From Rheum nobile (taxonomy: Eukaryota; Streptophyta; Magnoliopsida; Caryophyllales; Polygonaceae), in contig WOAB01000893.1 in NCBI GenBank assembly GCA_027886185.1, positions 3,410,001 through 3,474,000 on the forward strand: DNA of 64,000 nucleotides, read 5' to 3'. Shown one piece after another: positions 45,712-57,392 of the stretch (the stretch's first letter is position 1; every line of letters starts with the position of its first letter). Both the position numbers and the translations under genes were made by a program. The notes below the pieces were generated by a model. It was not told the DNA's origin and searched no databases. It saw nothing but the letters and a program-made list of their open reading frames with translations.

Positions 45712-45791
45712 TGGGATTTTTGCAATACTTTTCAAAAGATGGTATTTCTGCAAATGGCCTTTCAAATTCTGGTAGTTTATGCAATTCCGCC
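45712..45791 (-). repeat. Right terminal inverted repeat of the MULE
   Basis: Read inward it starts GGCGGAATTGCATAAACTAC and contains TCTTTTGAAAAGTATTGCAA. It pairs with 18744-18823. TATATTATA at 45792-45800 follows. Confidence 0.85.
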
Positions 45792-46905
45792 TATATTATA
45801 TGGTTATATACTATATTTATATCCTATAATTATATTCTATAGTTATATAATATGACTATATCCTATAGTTATATCATATGGTTATTTCATATAGTTATAT
45901 TATATAGTTGTATACTATGATTATATCCTATAGTTATATTCTATAGTTATATACTATTATTATATCCTATAGTTATATCATATGGTTATATTCTATAGTT
46001 ATATACTATGATTATATCATATAGTTATATCATATAGTTATATCCTATGGTTATATTCTATAGTTATATACTATGATTATATCCTATAGTTATATCCAAT
46101 TTGGTTATATCCTATGGTTATATTCTATAATTATATAGTATGATTATATCCTATAGTTATATCATATAGTTATATCCTATGATTATATTTTATAGTTATA
46201 TACTATGATTATATCCTATAGTTATATCCAATTTGGTTATTTCCTATGGTTATATTCTATAGTTATATACTATGATTATCTCCTATAGTTATATTCTATA
46301 GTTATATAATATGATTATATCCTATATTTATATCATATGGTTATATCCTATGGTTATACTCTATAGTTATATAATATGATTATATCCTATAGTTATATCG
46401 TATGGTTATATCCTATAGTTATATACTATGATTATATCCTATAGTTATATCATATGGTTATATTCTATAGTTATATACTATGATTATATACTATAGTTAT
46501 ATCCTATAGTTATATACTATAGTTATATACTATAGTTATATCCTATAGTTATATAATATGATTATATCTTATAGTTATATCATATGGTTATATCCTATGG
46601 TTATATTCTATAGTTATATAATATGATTATATCCTATAGTTATATCATATGGTTATATCTTATGGTTATATTCTATAGTTATATACTATGATTATATACT
46701 ATGATTATATCCTATAGTTATATCCATATTGGTTATATTCTATAATTATATAGTATGATTATATCCTATAGTTATATCCTATGGTTATATTTTATAGTTA
46801 TATACTATGATTATATCCTATAGGCTATAGTTATATCCAATTTGGTTATTTCCTATGGTTATATTCTATAGTTATATACTATGATTATATCCTATAATTA
46901 TATAC
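45792..46905. repeat. 13-bp AT-rich minisatellite, middle block
   Basis: About 85 units of 13 bp with consensus TATATNCTATRGT; common versions are TATATCCTATAGT, TATATCATATGGT, TATATTCTATAGT and TATATACTATGAT. They occur in recurring higher-order order, with an occasional CCAATTTGGT interruption. It is the continuation of the array at 18605-18743, split by the MULE. Confidence 0.9.
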
Positions 46906-46908
46906 CAA

Positions 46909-47250
46909 GCTGCATCGTTCACATCGTCGGCTGGAGGTCCAAGCTTTGGGCAAGCATTCCAAGGCCCACCATTCGCACCGGCGACAGGAGGTCCAAGCTA
47001 TGGGAAAGAATTCCAAGGCCCACTGTTCGCACCAGCGACATGAGGTCCAAGCTATGAGCAAGGATACCAAGGCACACCTTTCGGAGTGCCGATAGGGTTC
47101 AGGGGCAATATGGGGGAATGAGTGGATTCATGGATTTACTTGGGTCTGGCCAAGGGTACGGGCAATACGGGGAAAGGTATACTCCAACGTAAGGGACAAG
47201 TTTTGGGCAAGGGTATGAGGGGCCGTACGGGGGAGGGAATGAGGGGAACA
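46909..47250 (+). pseudogene. Gly/Gln/Pro-rich coding remnant, unknown gene
   Basis: The plus-strand frame reads GGPSFGQAFQGPPFAPAT, then a second and a decayed third copy of this 18-20-residue repeat, with a TGA in the third. After a shift, GFMDLLGSGQGYGQYGERY ends at a stop. It looks like the low-complexity C-terminus of a protein with no identifiable domain in the window. It is unclear whether the source is a host gene or a transposon. Confidence 0.4.
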
Positions 47251-48446
47251 ATTGAATATATTTTGTATAACCCTAAATCCAAATTTTATGTACTTTATTT
47301 CGATTAGTATTTTCATTTTCCTTTCTATGATTTGTATTTACTTGATATGTTAGTATATACATAAAAAAATTAACTCTAACCCGCACACAAAACCGCTAAT
47401 CTTTTTAGCGATATAACTTATATTTAAAAAACGTTTATTCAATTGTATGAATTTTCTTATATTTTTTAAAAATTCGCATAACACCCATAAAAATAATACC
47501 CTGAAAGAATAATACCACCAAATCCGTTAATTTATATTTAACAATGTTTTTTTTTTATAAAAATAATTGCTTTGTTTTAAAAAAAATATTAGTAAATGCT
47601 TGTAAAGCCGTTACTATTAAAAAAATTACAACAACGACTTTCCAACTTGGTGGAAAGTTTAAAATAAAATAAAAAGGTGTAACATCTATACAAGCTGTTG
47701 TTATATTTTAAAAAAAAAAGCAACGGTGCTTATAACCAGGAGGGGTGCTGCAGACACCAATGTAGCACTGCCCTGATCAACGGTGAGAGAAACCATTACT
47801 TTATTTTTATTAAGGAACGGTTTTTAAAACAGTTCCCTAAAAATATATAAAAAAAAATTATAAATTTTAAATGGGAACCGTTCCCTAAAAAAATCAACGT
47901 ATTTTATTAGAAAAAAAACAAGTGGTACTAGTATGCATGTGAGTCTAAGGATATGATTTGTTCTTATATCTCATAAATTTGGCCATATGGACACCACTTA
48001 AACTTTTTAAAAAAAAACTTTGTAAAGTATTGTGCTACTTTTTAATAAAAAAAAACGGGGATAATTTTCGCATCGGGTTTTCTTATGTCGAACACCGCAA
48101 TTTGGGCACCATAGGCCCACAGCGTTGCATCCAAATTTATTTTTTTCCTTGGGCGTCACAGCGTTGCGCCTAGTGGCGCCCAATAAGTGAACCGGTTTAT
48201 AAAAAACCAAAAATAATTAAAAAAGAAAAAACAGGTCACTTCTTGGGCGCCATTTAAAAAAAAAAAGGGCTAGTCCTTGTGCTCTACTAGGTGGCGCCCA
48301 AGAAGTAATATTGTTTTAAAATAATTTACCAAAATATTCTGCCAATATCTAGATATTGTAATTTATTTTTCCAACTTAAACTTAGAAATCTTAAACTTTG
48401 TATTGTAATGATAAAGACCCTAAACCCAAAAAATATTACAAAACAA
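47251..48446. other. AT-rich segment embedded in the minisatellite, possible degenerate DNA transposon
   Basis: No gene is seen. GGAACGGTTTTTAAAACAGTTCC (about 47813-47835) and GGGAACCGTTCC (about 47873) are palindromic pieces. ACTTCTTGGGCGCCA (48238-48252) is exactly inverted as TGGCGCCCAAGAAGT (48292-48306), with weaker copies near 48149 and 48172. Such subterminal inverted motifs are typical of CACTA-type elements, but no CACTA ends or target duplication were found. Confidence 0.35.
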
Positions 48447-49203
48447 ATTTGGTTATATCCTATGGTTATATTCTATAGTTATATCATATGGTTATATTCT
48501 ATAGTTATATACTATGATTATATCCTATAGAGTTATCCAATTTGGTTATATCCTATGGTTATATTCTATAGTTATATACTATGATTATATCATATGGTTA
48601 TATCCTATAGTTATATTCTATAGTTATGTACTATGATTATATTCTATAGTTATATACTATGAATATATCCTATAGTTATATATCCAATTTGGTTATATAC
48701 TATGATTATATCCTATAGTTATATCATATGGTTATATCATATAGTTATATTATATAGTTGTATACTATGATTATATCCTATAGTTATATCATATGGTTAT
48801 ATCCTATAGTTATATTCTATAGTTATATACTATGATTATATCATGTATTTATATCATATGTTATATTCTACAGTTATATACTATGATTATATCCTATAGT
48901 TATATTCTATAGTTATATAATATGATTATATCCTATAGTTATATTCTATAGTTATATAATATGATTATATCCTATAGTTATATCATATGGTTATATCCTA
49001 TAGTTATATTTTATAGTTATATACTATGATTATATCCTATAGTTATATCCTATGGTTATATTCTATAATTATATACTATGATTATATCCTATAGTTATAT
49101 CTAATTTGGTTATATTCTATAGTTATATTATATGGTTATATCCTATAGTTATATTATATAGTTGTATACTATGATTATATCATATAGTTATATCATATTT
49201 CAA
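48447..49203. repeat. 13-bp AT-rich minisatellite, right block
   Basis: Same unit and variants as 45792-46905, about 58 units, including the CCAATTTGGT interruption. It ends at the start of copia C. Confidence 0.88.
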
Positions 49204-50202
49204 AACTGAGGTTTTTGAAATTACGCTTAAAGCATCTAAATTCCTACAGTGGTATCAAAGCATCTTGCATAAATTGATGTGATCATGATTAAAGTTGTTA
49301 ATTTTGATGCATGTTCTTGATTATTTTGGTTCAATTTAGTGGTAAAATTGATTTATGGATTAACTTGTATGATTAAAATAGTGATTTTAATTGATTGGAT
49401 GCATAAATTTGTGACTTTTATGTACATAATATACTCGAAAATTTCAGGTTCATGACCGAAATTATGCATGTTAAAAATTCTGCTTTTTTTTTTGCTTAAT
49501 TTTGACACCAAAATCGATTTGCATGTTTAATTTATGCAAGAGATGTGGTTTTTTGTATAAATCATAATCACACATAAAAATACTTGATTTTTCATGTTGG
49601 TTGAAAATTGATTTAAACCCTAGACCTAGAAATTTAGAATTTCATGCCTAAAGTTGATTAATTTTGTATGAAATTGGTTCATACAGTAATTTTTCAAAAA
49701 TATTAATTTTCTGAAAATTACAACATATTATCCTTAAAATCATCAAAATTTGAGTGGGAGAAGGGGTAAAATCGTGGCTGGGTGGCCAATATGGCTCACG
49801 GCGGTTCGATGGTGGTCCGGTGGTGGTCCACAGGGCGGGGCTGTGCGGCGCGATGGCTAGTGGCTGGGCTGCTGGTGCCAAAGTACGCCTAAAGATGAAA
49901 ATATAGAGTTTTGGATTTTGAGACATGGGATAGATTTGACATAAGATGTAATCTATCAACCAAGAGTTATAAATGTTATAACTAGTAAAAGTTACTTACC
50001 TTGATCACATAGGATTTAGGGAAGTGCCAAAGTACGCCTAAAGTCTTATTTGAAATAGGATCTTGGAATCATTTTATTCAAAGGGAATATATAAATGAAT
50101 AAAATGCATTAGCTTATTTACATTTAAAGCATGTTTAAATTTTTAAGCTCTTGCATGACAAGCACGATTTATATTTTGCATGCTATTTATGTTGTAGATA
50201 TC
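49204..50202 (+). other. Leader region of copia C
   Basis: Untranslated leader between the primer-binding site and gag. The phrase GTGCCAAAGTACGCCTAAAG occurs twice, near 49876 and 50024. No gene is seen. Confidence 0.55.
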
Positions 50203-51506
50203 ATGTCTAGAAACGATAACCTAACAATCATCAACCTACATTTGATTCTTGAGGAGAATAAGCTGAACGAAAACATTTTCCTCGATTGGGAAAGAAATAT
50301 GAGAATTGTTCTCAAGTCTGAAAGAAGAGAGAATGTCCTTGACACCTCTATCCCAAAACTGACTGCAATGTCTACTCCAGAGGAGATAGAAGAGGAAAAA
50401 AAGATCAGAGATAAGTCAGTGATTGTCACTTGTCTTATGCTGACCTCCATGGAATCGAACCTTCAAAAGAGGTTTGAGAGGATGGATGTCTATACCACCA
50501 TTCACAACCTGAAAGTTATGTTTCAGGAGCAAGCAAAGATGGAGAGATATGGTACTCATAAGGCAATTCTTGATTGCAAGCTTGAGAGAGACAAGCCAAT
50601 TAGTGCTCATGTGTTCAATATGATTGGACATTTCTAGAACATAGAAAGACTTGGCCACCCCTATAGTCAAGTGTTGGCTACAGACATGATACTCCACTCT
50701 CTGCATGATGGATTTGCTCAATTCAAGCTGAACTTCAATATGAATGGAGTTGGAAAAACACTTGAAGAGCTACATGGGATGCTCAATACAGTTGAGCAAA
50801 ATCTCTCGGTTGACATCAAGAAAGAGATTTTGATGGTCAACAAGGGAAAACGGGTTCAAGAAAGGGGCGCCTGGACAACAAAAGAAGAACGTGCAAGGAA
50901 AGGGCAAGCAAGTTGCACAACCCAAGCAGACCTCTGAAAAAGCTAAACTAGTTATTGACCATGATTGTTTCTACTGCCATGACAAGGGACATTGGAAGAT
51001 GAACTGCCTAAAATACCCGGAAGATAAAAAGAATGGGACTGTGAGTTCCAATTCAGGTACGGATGTTATAGAAGTCCAAACAGCTAAAGCTTCAACTTGG
51101 GTATTAGACTCAGGTTGTGGTTCTCACATTATTTCGAATGTGCAGGGACTAAGAAGAAGTAGAAGCTTAGCTAAGGGAGAGGTAGACCTACGCATTGGAA
51201 ATGGAGCAATGGTTGTTGCACTTGCCATTGGAGGTTATAGTTTACCTTTACCTTCTAGTTTAATATTAGAACTTAATAATTGTTATTTTGTCCCTACTAT
51301 TACTAGAAACCTTATTGCGACTTGTGTTTTGGATATTGAAGGCTATGATTTTAGACTAAAAAACAGCGTTTTTCTATTTACAAGGATAACGTCTTTTATG
51401 CCGATGCACTACTGAGTAATGGACTCTATGTGCAGGAACAAGGATCCAGAATAAATAACATAAACACCAAAAAGAAAAAGAAATCAAATGATTCTAACAC
51501 CACCTA

Positions 51507-51993
51507 TGATGCGGTACTGGCCCGCCATCAGATTGTTCAGTAAGAGGCTGAGTCAACCAAGACCATGGCGTCCTCCCTGGAGTAGTACTTAGCTCAGTTT
51601 ATTATATATTTCTATATTATTAGTTATTTCCAGTTTTAGTATGTTTCCCGTTTTAGTATTTCTAATTCAGTCATTTCTATTTCGGGCGTGTGCCAAATCT
51701 TGTAGAGTGGGCCGGTCCATTTAGCTAGAATTAGGCCCAAGCCCATTAGGGTTTTTGGGTGATCTATTTGCCTTTAAAAGGCTCTCTTGTACTTCATTTT
51801 TATTACGTTGAAATTAATCCAAGCCTTGTAGTTGAGTTTTACTCCTCCCCTTGGTATCAACGTCATCTGTTCTTGTTACAAATCAAACACAATTTATCCC
51901 TAATCAATCCAAACACAACCAATTGGCGATACGGTGAATTCCTCGATCTAGATCTGTGTGCGAGACGAATCGAGCCCCACTCGATTCGTATCA
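51507..51993 (+). repeat. 5' LTR of element D
   Basis: 487 bp, with a TTTAAAAGGCTCTC promoter-like stretch near 51773 and the pyrimidine-rich 3' half. It is nearly identical to 53704-54190. Confidence 0.94.
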
Positions 51994-52763
51994 ACTGGTA
52001 TCAGAGCGTCGGTCGATCGAGCCACCTGAATCGCTCCCGGCTCACTGTTCATCATCGTTCCATCAACACATCTACACTGTTCGACCATCACGCTCAGTCA
52101 TCATCATCGTGTTCATCATCATCATCCTCTTCCACGCATCTCCGATTTGCAGCCAAAGATCTGCAGAACCACCACCGCTCGCTTCCCGGCGTCAGACCGA
52201 CCGCCGGCCACGCATCATCCACACCACGCATCACGCTGATTTCTGCCCCGGTCCTGCAGCGCGCCGATCTTCCACGCCGATCTCGCCGGGTATTGTAGCA
52301 ACGTTCTGCAGAGCCACACCGTCACCAGATCCACACAGATCTGCACAGCCCAGCCCCGCCGACGCCCAGATCTGCACTGGATCGCTCGCCGCATCTGCGC
52401 GTCATCTTCGGCGATCTGCATCAGTAGCACCGCGCGCCACCCCCTGTCTCCGCCGCCACCGATCAGTCCCAGACGCCGAGTTCGCCATTGACGAGCAAGC
52501 ATTGCTCTCGGCCGTGTTGTCCTGTGTGCAGTCGTTGTTGCTCAGTAAGTGCGGCGGCAAACTGCGCGTATAGGAAAACCGAGGAAGAGGGAACTAGGTT
52601 ACTGTTTGATTTTGTTTTAATTTAAAAAAAAAAAAGGAATTCAGATTTGTTCTGTGAAGAAAAAAAAAAGAGAATCAAGTGCTGTGAAAAAAAAAATTAG
52701 AGAGAGAGAATTTTTTTTAAAAAAAAAAAGAGAGAGAAAGAAAAGAAATTTGTCAATTTTGAC
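51994..52763 (+). other. Leader of element D
   Basis: This 770-bp leader has a CATCATCATC-rich and GC-rich first part, then purine tracts (A-runs and GAGAGA, 52622-52750) just before the gag ATG. Long open frames over the first part have biased composition and no domain; they are judged non-coding. Confidence 0.6.
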
Positions 52764-53789
52764 ATGGCATGTCGACTTTCGGATTGGCGCCCACCCGAGA
52801 TCCGCTTGCGCCGTCGACGTTTTTATGGTGATGCCGAAGAGTTCCTGGAGTGGTCCCGGCACATGGCTTACTACTTTCGCCAACGGGACTACGATGAAGT
52901 TGAGCAATGCGACATCGCGATCAATTGCCTCGCTGGCTACGCATGGGATTGGTGGTGTCGCGTCGAAGACAAGAGATGGGACTGCGCTTTCCAACTCGTG
53001 GAAACTTGGGAGCAACTTGTTTACTTGATGACTCGACATTTTGCTCCCCAAGTTGACCCAGTAGCCTACACTGCCCATTCATACAGAAGAACAAGACCGC
53101 GTCCAGCGCGTTCTTATTCAACACGATCTACTGCAATCGCCTCAACACCAGCACGTGTCCCAGAATTAGCGCGTCTCCCTGAGCGCGTCCCAACGCGTGC
53201 CCCAGATCCCATGCTCAACGTGGCGCCTCAAGTCACAGAGTTCATCGCGGCGCCCAACAAGCCAGAGTTCATCACGGCGCCCACCGAGCCGGTCTTCATC
53301 GCGGCACCCACCGAGCCGGTCTTCATCGCGGCGCCCACCGAGTCAGAATTCATCGCGGCACCACTCGAGCCAGAAATCATCACGGTGCCCTCCGAGCCAG
53401 AAATCATCGCGGCGCCCACCGAGCTCGAATTCATCGTGGAGCAGACATTCATCGCGGCGCCTACTGAGCCGACATTTAACGCGATGATTTCCGAGCAAGT
53501 GCCCACGGGCTCTTGCTCCTTGTTGTTCCCTGAAGAACCAAATGACGCGCCTTCTCCTGGACCAGAGTTCTACTTAATCACGTTCGAAGTTCCAAGAGTC
53601 GGACCCCTGCCTGACGTCGTCTATCAGCTGCTGATCACGCACTTGCTCTCCCTAGCCCCACCAAGCTCGAAGCGGGGACGCTTCGATTCTAAGGGTGGGA
53701 GAATGATGCGGTACTGGCCCGCCATCAGATGGTTCAGTAAGAGGCTGAGTCAACCAAGACCATGGCGTCCTCCCTGGAGTAGTACTTAG
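52764..53789 (+). CDS. Gag-like protein of element D with nonapeptide repeats (341 aa)
   Basis: The start is MACRLSDWRPPEIRL. Residues 20-95 match the gypsy-type gag domain (FYGDAEEFLEWSRHMAYYF, GYAWDWWCRVEDKRWD). An Arg/Pro/Ser-rich stretch follows, then about nine copies of a nine-residue unit like EFIAAPTEP (about residues 150-235), and a tail. No zinc knuckle is present. The frame crosses the polypurine tract and ends inside the 3' LTR (53704 onward), so the last roughly 28 residues are LTR-encoded. No lesion is seen in a young element, which suggests the protein was made and perhaps used in its last transposition. Confidence 0.82.
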   Translation: MACRLSDWRPPEIRLRRRRFYGDAEEFLEWSRHMAYYFRQRDYDEVEQCDIAINCLAGYAWDWWCRVEDKRWDCAFQLVETWEQLVYLMTRHFAPQVDPVAYTAHSYRRTRPRPARSYSTRSTAIASTPARVPELARLPERVPTRAPDPMLNVAPQVTEFIAAPNKPEFITAPTEPVFIAAPTEPVFIAAPTESEFIAAPLEPEIITVPSEPEIIAAPTELEFIVEQTFIAAPTEPTFNAMISEQVPTGSCSLLFPEEPNDAPSPGPEFYLITFEVPRVGPLPDVVYQLLITHLLSLAPPSSKRGRFDSKGGRMMRYWPAIRWFSKRLSQPRPWRPPWSST

Positions 53790-54190
53790 CTCAGTTTATT
53801 ATATATTTCTATATTATTAGTTATTTCCAGTTTTAGTATGTTTCCCGTTTTAGTATTTCTAATTCAGTCATTTCTATTTCGGGCGTGTGCCAACTCTTGT
53901 AGAGTGGGCCGGTCCATTTAGCTAGAATTAGGCCCAAGCCCATTAGGGTTTTTGGGTGATCTATTTGCCTTTAAAAGGCTCTCTTGTACTTCATTTTTAT
54001 TACGTTGAAATTAATCCAAGCCTTGTAGTTGAGTTTTACTCCTCCCCTTGGTATCAACATCATCTGTTCTTGTTACAAATCAAACACAATTTATCCCTAA
54101 TCAATCCAAACACAACCAATTGTCGATACGGTGAATTCCCCGATCTAGATCCGTGCGCGAGACGAATCGAGCCCCACTCGATTCGTATCA
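53704..54190 (+). repeat. 3' LTR of element D
   Basis: 487 bp partner of 51507-51993, followed by the ACCTA duplication at 54191-54195. Confidence 0.94.
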
Positions 54191-56600
54191 ACCTATTTAT
54201 GGCATTGTCGATTAGGTCACATTAGCTTAAATCGCATGAAGAAGCTCCAAAAACAATGGACTTCTAACCTCATTTGATTGTAAATCATTTGAAACATGTG
54301 AATCTTGCCTAATGGGAAAGATTACAAGGTCACCTTTTACTAGAGTGAGTGAAAGGGCAACTGAGCTTTTGGCCCTAATACATACGGATGTATGTGGACC
54401 AATGAGCACATAAGCTAGAGGTGGTTATAGATACTCCATAACTTTTACTAATGATTTAAGTAGATATGGATACATATACTTAATGAAGCATAAGTCTTGA
54501 ATCTTTTGAAAAGTTCAAAGAGTTTCAGAATGAAGTTGAAAGTCAACTTGGCAAGAAAACTAAAGCACTATGATCTGATCGTGGTGGTGAATATTTGAGT
54601 CAAGAATTTGATCATCATTTAAGAAGTTGTGGGATTGTCTCACAACTAACTTCACCTGGAACACCTCAATTGAATGGTGTATTGTTTGAAAGGAGGAATG
54701 GAACCTTGTTGGACAAGGTTCGAACTATGATGAGTTTTGCTGATCTTCCAATATCTTTCTAGGGATATGCTCTCACAATTGCAGTGTTCACACTAAATAG
54801 GACTCCGTCCAAAACTGTAGATAAGACACCATATGAGTTATGGACTGGAAGAGTTCCGAGTTTGTCTTTTCTAAAGATCTGGGGATGTGAACCTTATGTA
54901 AAACGTTTACTAGCTGATAAGCTTGCACCCAAATTAGATAAGTGCTTCTTTGTAGGATATCCTAAGGAGACCAAAGGATACTACTTCTACAATCCCAGTG
55001 CGAACAAAGTGTTTTGTTGCTAGGGATAGTGTCTTTATGGAAAAAGAATTTGTTTCCAAAAAGTCAAGTGGGAGAAATATTGATCTCGAAGAAGTTCAAG
55101 AAGAGCAACAAACTGAGCAACAAGATGACATGGATTACTCTATGTCAGAGACGACGGTATTTGGGGACCTAATCCTGCAAGGAGAGGGAACTCATACACC
55201 TGAGGTAGTGGAGTCGCAAGACCCTATTCCTGTCGTTTCTCCTGAATTTGATTCCAATGAGGTCCCACAAAGATGTTGTGGAAGATCCTCCTATTGTTTA
55301 GCCCACACGTAGATCAAATTGGCCCAGAACGCAGCCAAAGAGATATGTTGATTTCATATTGACTGCGAGTTTGGACATCATGCTTTTAGAAAGCGACGAG
55401 CCTACTACATACAAGCAAGCTGTGGTGAGTCCAGACTCCGAGAAATGGCGTATTGCCATGAAGTCTGAAATGGATTCCATGTCTGAGAATCAAGTATGGG
55501 ACTTGATAGATTTGCCAGATGGGGTAGTGCACATAGGGTGCATTTGGTTTACAAACTCAAAACATACAAGGATGGAAACGTAACAGTTTTCAAAGCGAGA
55601 CTATTTTCAAAAGGCTTTAAACAACTTCATGGTATTGACTATGATGAAATTTTCTCTCCAGTCATCATGATCAGATCCATTCAGATACTCCTAGCAATTG
55701 CAGCTCATTATGATTATGAGATTTGGCAAATGGATGTCAAGACCGCTTTTCTAAATGGGTATTTAGAAGAGGATGTGTACATGACACAACCTGAGGGTTT
55801 TGATGATCCACAAAATCCTAGGAAAGTATGCAAGCTTAAGAAGTCCATTTATGGACTTAAGCAATCATCAAGGAGTTGGATCCTTCGATTTGATGAAGTG
55901 GTCAAACAGTTTGACTTCATTAGATGTGAAGAAGAACCTTGTGTTTACAATAAGTTTAGTAGGAGCAAAGTGGTCTTCCTGGTCTTGTATGTGGATGACA
56001 TACTACTCATTAGAAATGACATTCCTATGTTGGAGTCCGTTAAGGTTTGGCTTAAGAAGTATTTCTCAATGAAGAACTTAGGAGAGGCCGAGTACATATT
56101 AGGCATCAAGATCTATAGAGATAGAGACTTATTGGACTAAGTCAAAGAACTTATGTGGATAAGGTTCTTGATAGGTTCAATATGAAGAATTCCAAGAAGG
56201 GATTCTTACCTATGCAGCATGGCTCACAACTTAGCAAGATGTAGTGCTTGGTAGCACCTACTGAGCTAGAAGAGACACGTAGGATTCCTTATACGTCAGC
56301 AATATGATCCATCATGTATGCCATGTTCTGTACTCGCCTGATTGTTGCAATTGCTTTGAGCATGTGAAGCGCATACCATTCAAGTCCAGGTGAAGCACAC
56401 TGGAATACAGCTAAGAACATCCTAAAGTACTTAAGAAGCACTAAAGATGATCTCTTGGTGTATGGAGGAGATGACGAGTTAGTTGCCAAGGAGATGTGAA
56501 GTTTTGCAAAATACATATGGATGATGACATTGCACATCCGTTAACTAAACATGTACATGAGCCCAAGCGTGACAGTCACTAGGGCTAAGGATCTCAAGCA

Positions 56601-57140
56601 CATGCATTGGAGAATGACTTTGAGATTGAATTGTTTTGAAATTATGGATGTTGATATCATGATTGTTGAAACATTACATCATGTTTATTTTGAAATAAAG
56701 TTTCATTATTATTTAATTGTGGTTTAGAATTAAATAAAATGTCCTAAGAATTTATAATCATCAAATAGGATCATCATAAAAGTTATGGTGGATGAAACCA
56801 TATTAAGTGAACTGATATTATGAATTATGAGTTGTCCGTAGTCTAAGTCATTAAATTGGACATAAATGACTCAATACACACTATTATGTAAGTTGATTGA
56901 TAGCGCCAAGTTTCACGGGCTATTGGGGCATAGAGAGGTCTAATCAATTACATGGACATGTATGGTGGATACGTGTTGGGTAGACATACCTTAAGATTCT
57001 TCAAATGAGCTCTAGAATTTTAAGTTGAACTATGATTAGTAGATTCCTCGGACATGAGTGTGATACCTCTTGTTTGGTGATTGGTAGTCTTTGACATTGT
57101 CAAACATTGTTGCGTAAAAGGCGGCTATAAAGGCAGTGAT
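56601..57140 (+). other. Possible partial 3' LTR or 3' flank of copia C
   Basis: AT-rich, with no gene. It follows the RNase H traces of C and is cut by the start of element E at 57141. The sequence cannot be matched to the short 5' remnant at 49204-49250, so its LTR status is only a guess from position. Confidence 0.35.
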
Positions 57141-57392
57141 TGTAATACCCCTCATTTCTATAAAGTCATTTTGGTAATTATTCCAACTCCGGTACTGCAA
57201 GTCGGATTAATTTCAGAGGAGTTCGGATTTTCGGTAACATCCTTGATCTCCGTAATAATTCCATGAGTGGTATAAAATACATTCGATGTATTTTGGGACT
57301 TAGAATATTCGTTCGGGTACGAATATATTTAACCCGGGGTTTTTAAACCCAAACCTTGTCTTTTCTCGGGCAAAAGAGGCAAAAATGGCCTA

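Larger units (their letters stand above)
18744..45791. mobile_element. Giant Mutator-like element (MULE) with five genes and two nested gypsy insertions
   Basis: The termini read GGCG..ATT-GCA inward on both ends, with similarity over about 80 bp. A perfect 9-bp duplication, TATATTATA, lies at 18735-18743 and 45792-45800; 9 bp is the Mutator hallmark. Inside, in order: mudrA transposase (plus), a coiled-coil gene (minus), a tandem repeat block, a GRF zinc-finger gene (plus), a palindrome, a PB1-like gene (minus) and a DUF1985/Ulp1 gene (minus). A gypsy solo LTR and gypsy element F were inserted later, each with its own 5-bp duplication. Without them it is about 14.8 kb. MULEs carrying Ulp1-like genes (Kaonashi, CUMULE) are known; the further small genes are not ones I can name from those families. 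Confidence 0.9.
51507..54190 (+). mobile_element. Young gag-only LTR retrotransposon D (TR-GAG type)
   Basis: This 2,684-bp element has two 487-bp LTRs (51507-51993 and 53704-54190; TGATGCGG..GTATCA) and an ACCTA duplication at 51502-51506 and 54191-54195. A primer-binding site TGGTATCAGAGC starts at 51996 and a polypurine tract AAGGGTGGGAGAA ends at 53703. About seven LTR mismatches (about 1.4%) were seen. The only gene is a gag-like frame, so the element must use another element's enzymes. Confidence 0.95.
50203..56600 (+). pseudogene. Decayed gag-pol of copia C
   Basis: Gag starts MSRNDNLTIINL at 50203, and an in-frame TAG near 50635 replaces a Trp. A CCHC knuckle CFYCHDKGHWKMNC is at about 50965 and protease WVLDSGCGSHI at about 51099. 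After element D the integrase resumes near 54196 (HRHCRLGH-like region, then HTDVCGP, SDRGGEY with the first residues damaged, and TLNRTPSKTVDKTPYELW). RT includes MDVKTAFLNGYLEEDVYM (about 55731) and YVDDILL (about 55989), ending at a TAA near 56138. RNase H is only traces. Many stops show long inactivity. Confidence 0.85.
49204..57140 (+). mobile_element. Decayed Ty1-copia element C, interrupted by element D
   Basis: A primer-binding-site-like TGGTATCAAAGC at about 49251-49262 follows a possible LTR end (CCTACA). After a leader of about 950 bp come gag, protease, (element D), integrase and RT, then a worn RNase H to about 56600. The 5' LTR seems reduced to its last roughly 50 bp next to the minisatellite, and 56600-57140 may be part of the 3' LTR cut by element E. 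No target duplication could be assigned, so the outer limits are approximate. Confidence 0.75.

Noticed and set aside
45792..49203. A CRISPR-like or centromeric satellite array
   Set aside because: There are no spacers between units and the context is eukaryotic. The unit is 13 bp, far shorter than a centromeric monomer, so minisatellite fits better.
51956..52573. 205-codon open frame in the leader of element D
   Set aside because: It is Ser/Pro/Arg/His-rich, has no domain, begins without an ATG, and lies between the primer-binding site and the gag start. Composition explains the lack of stops.
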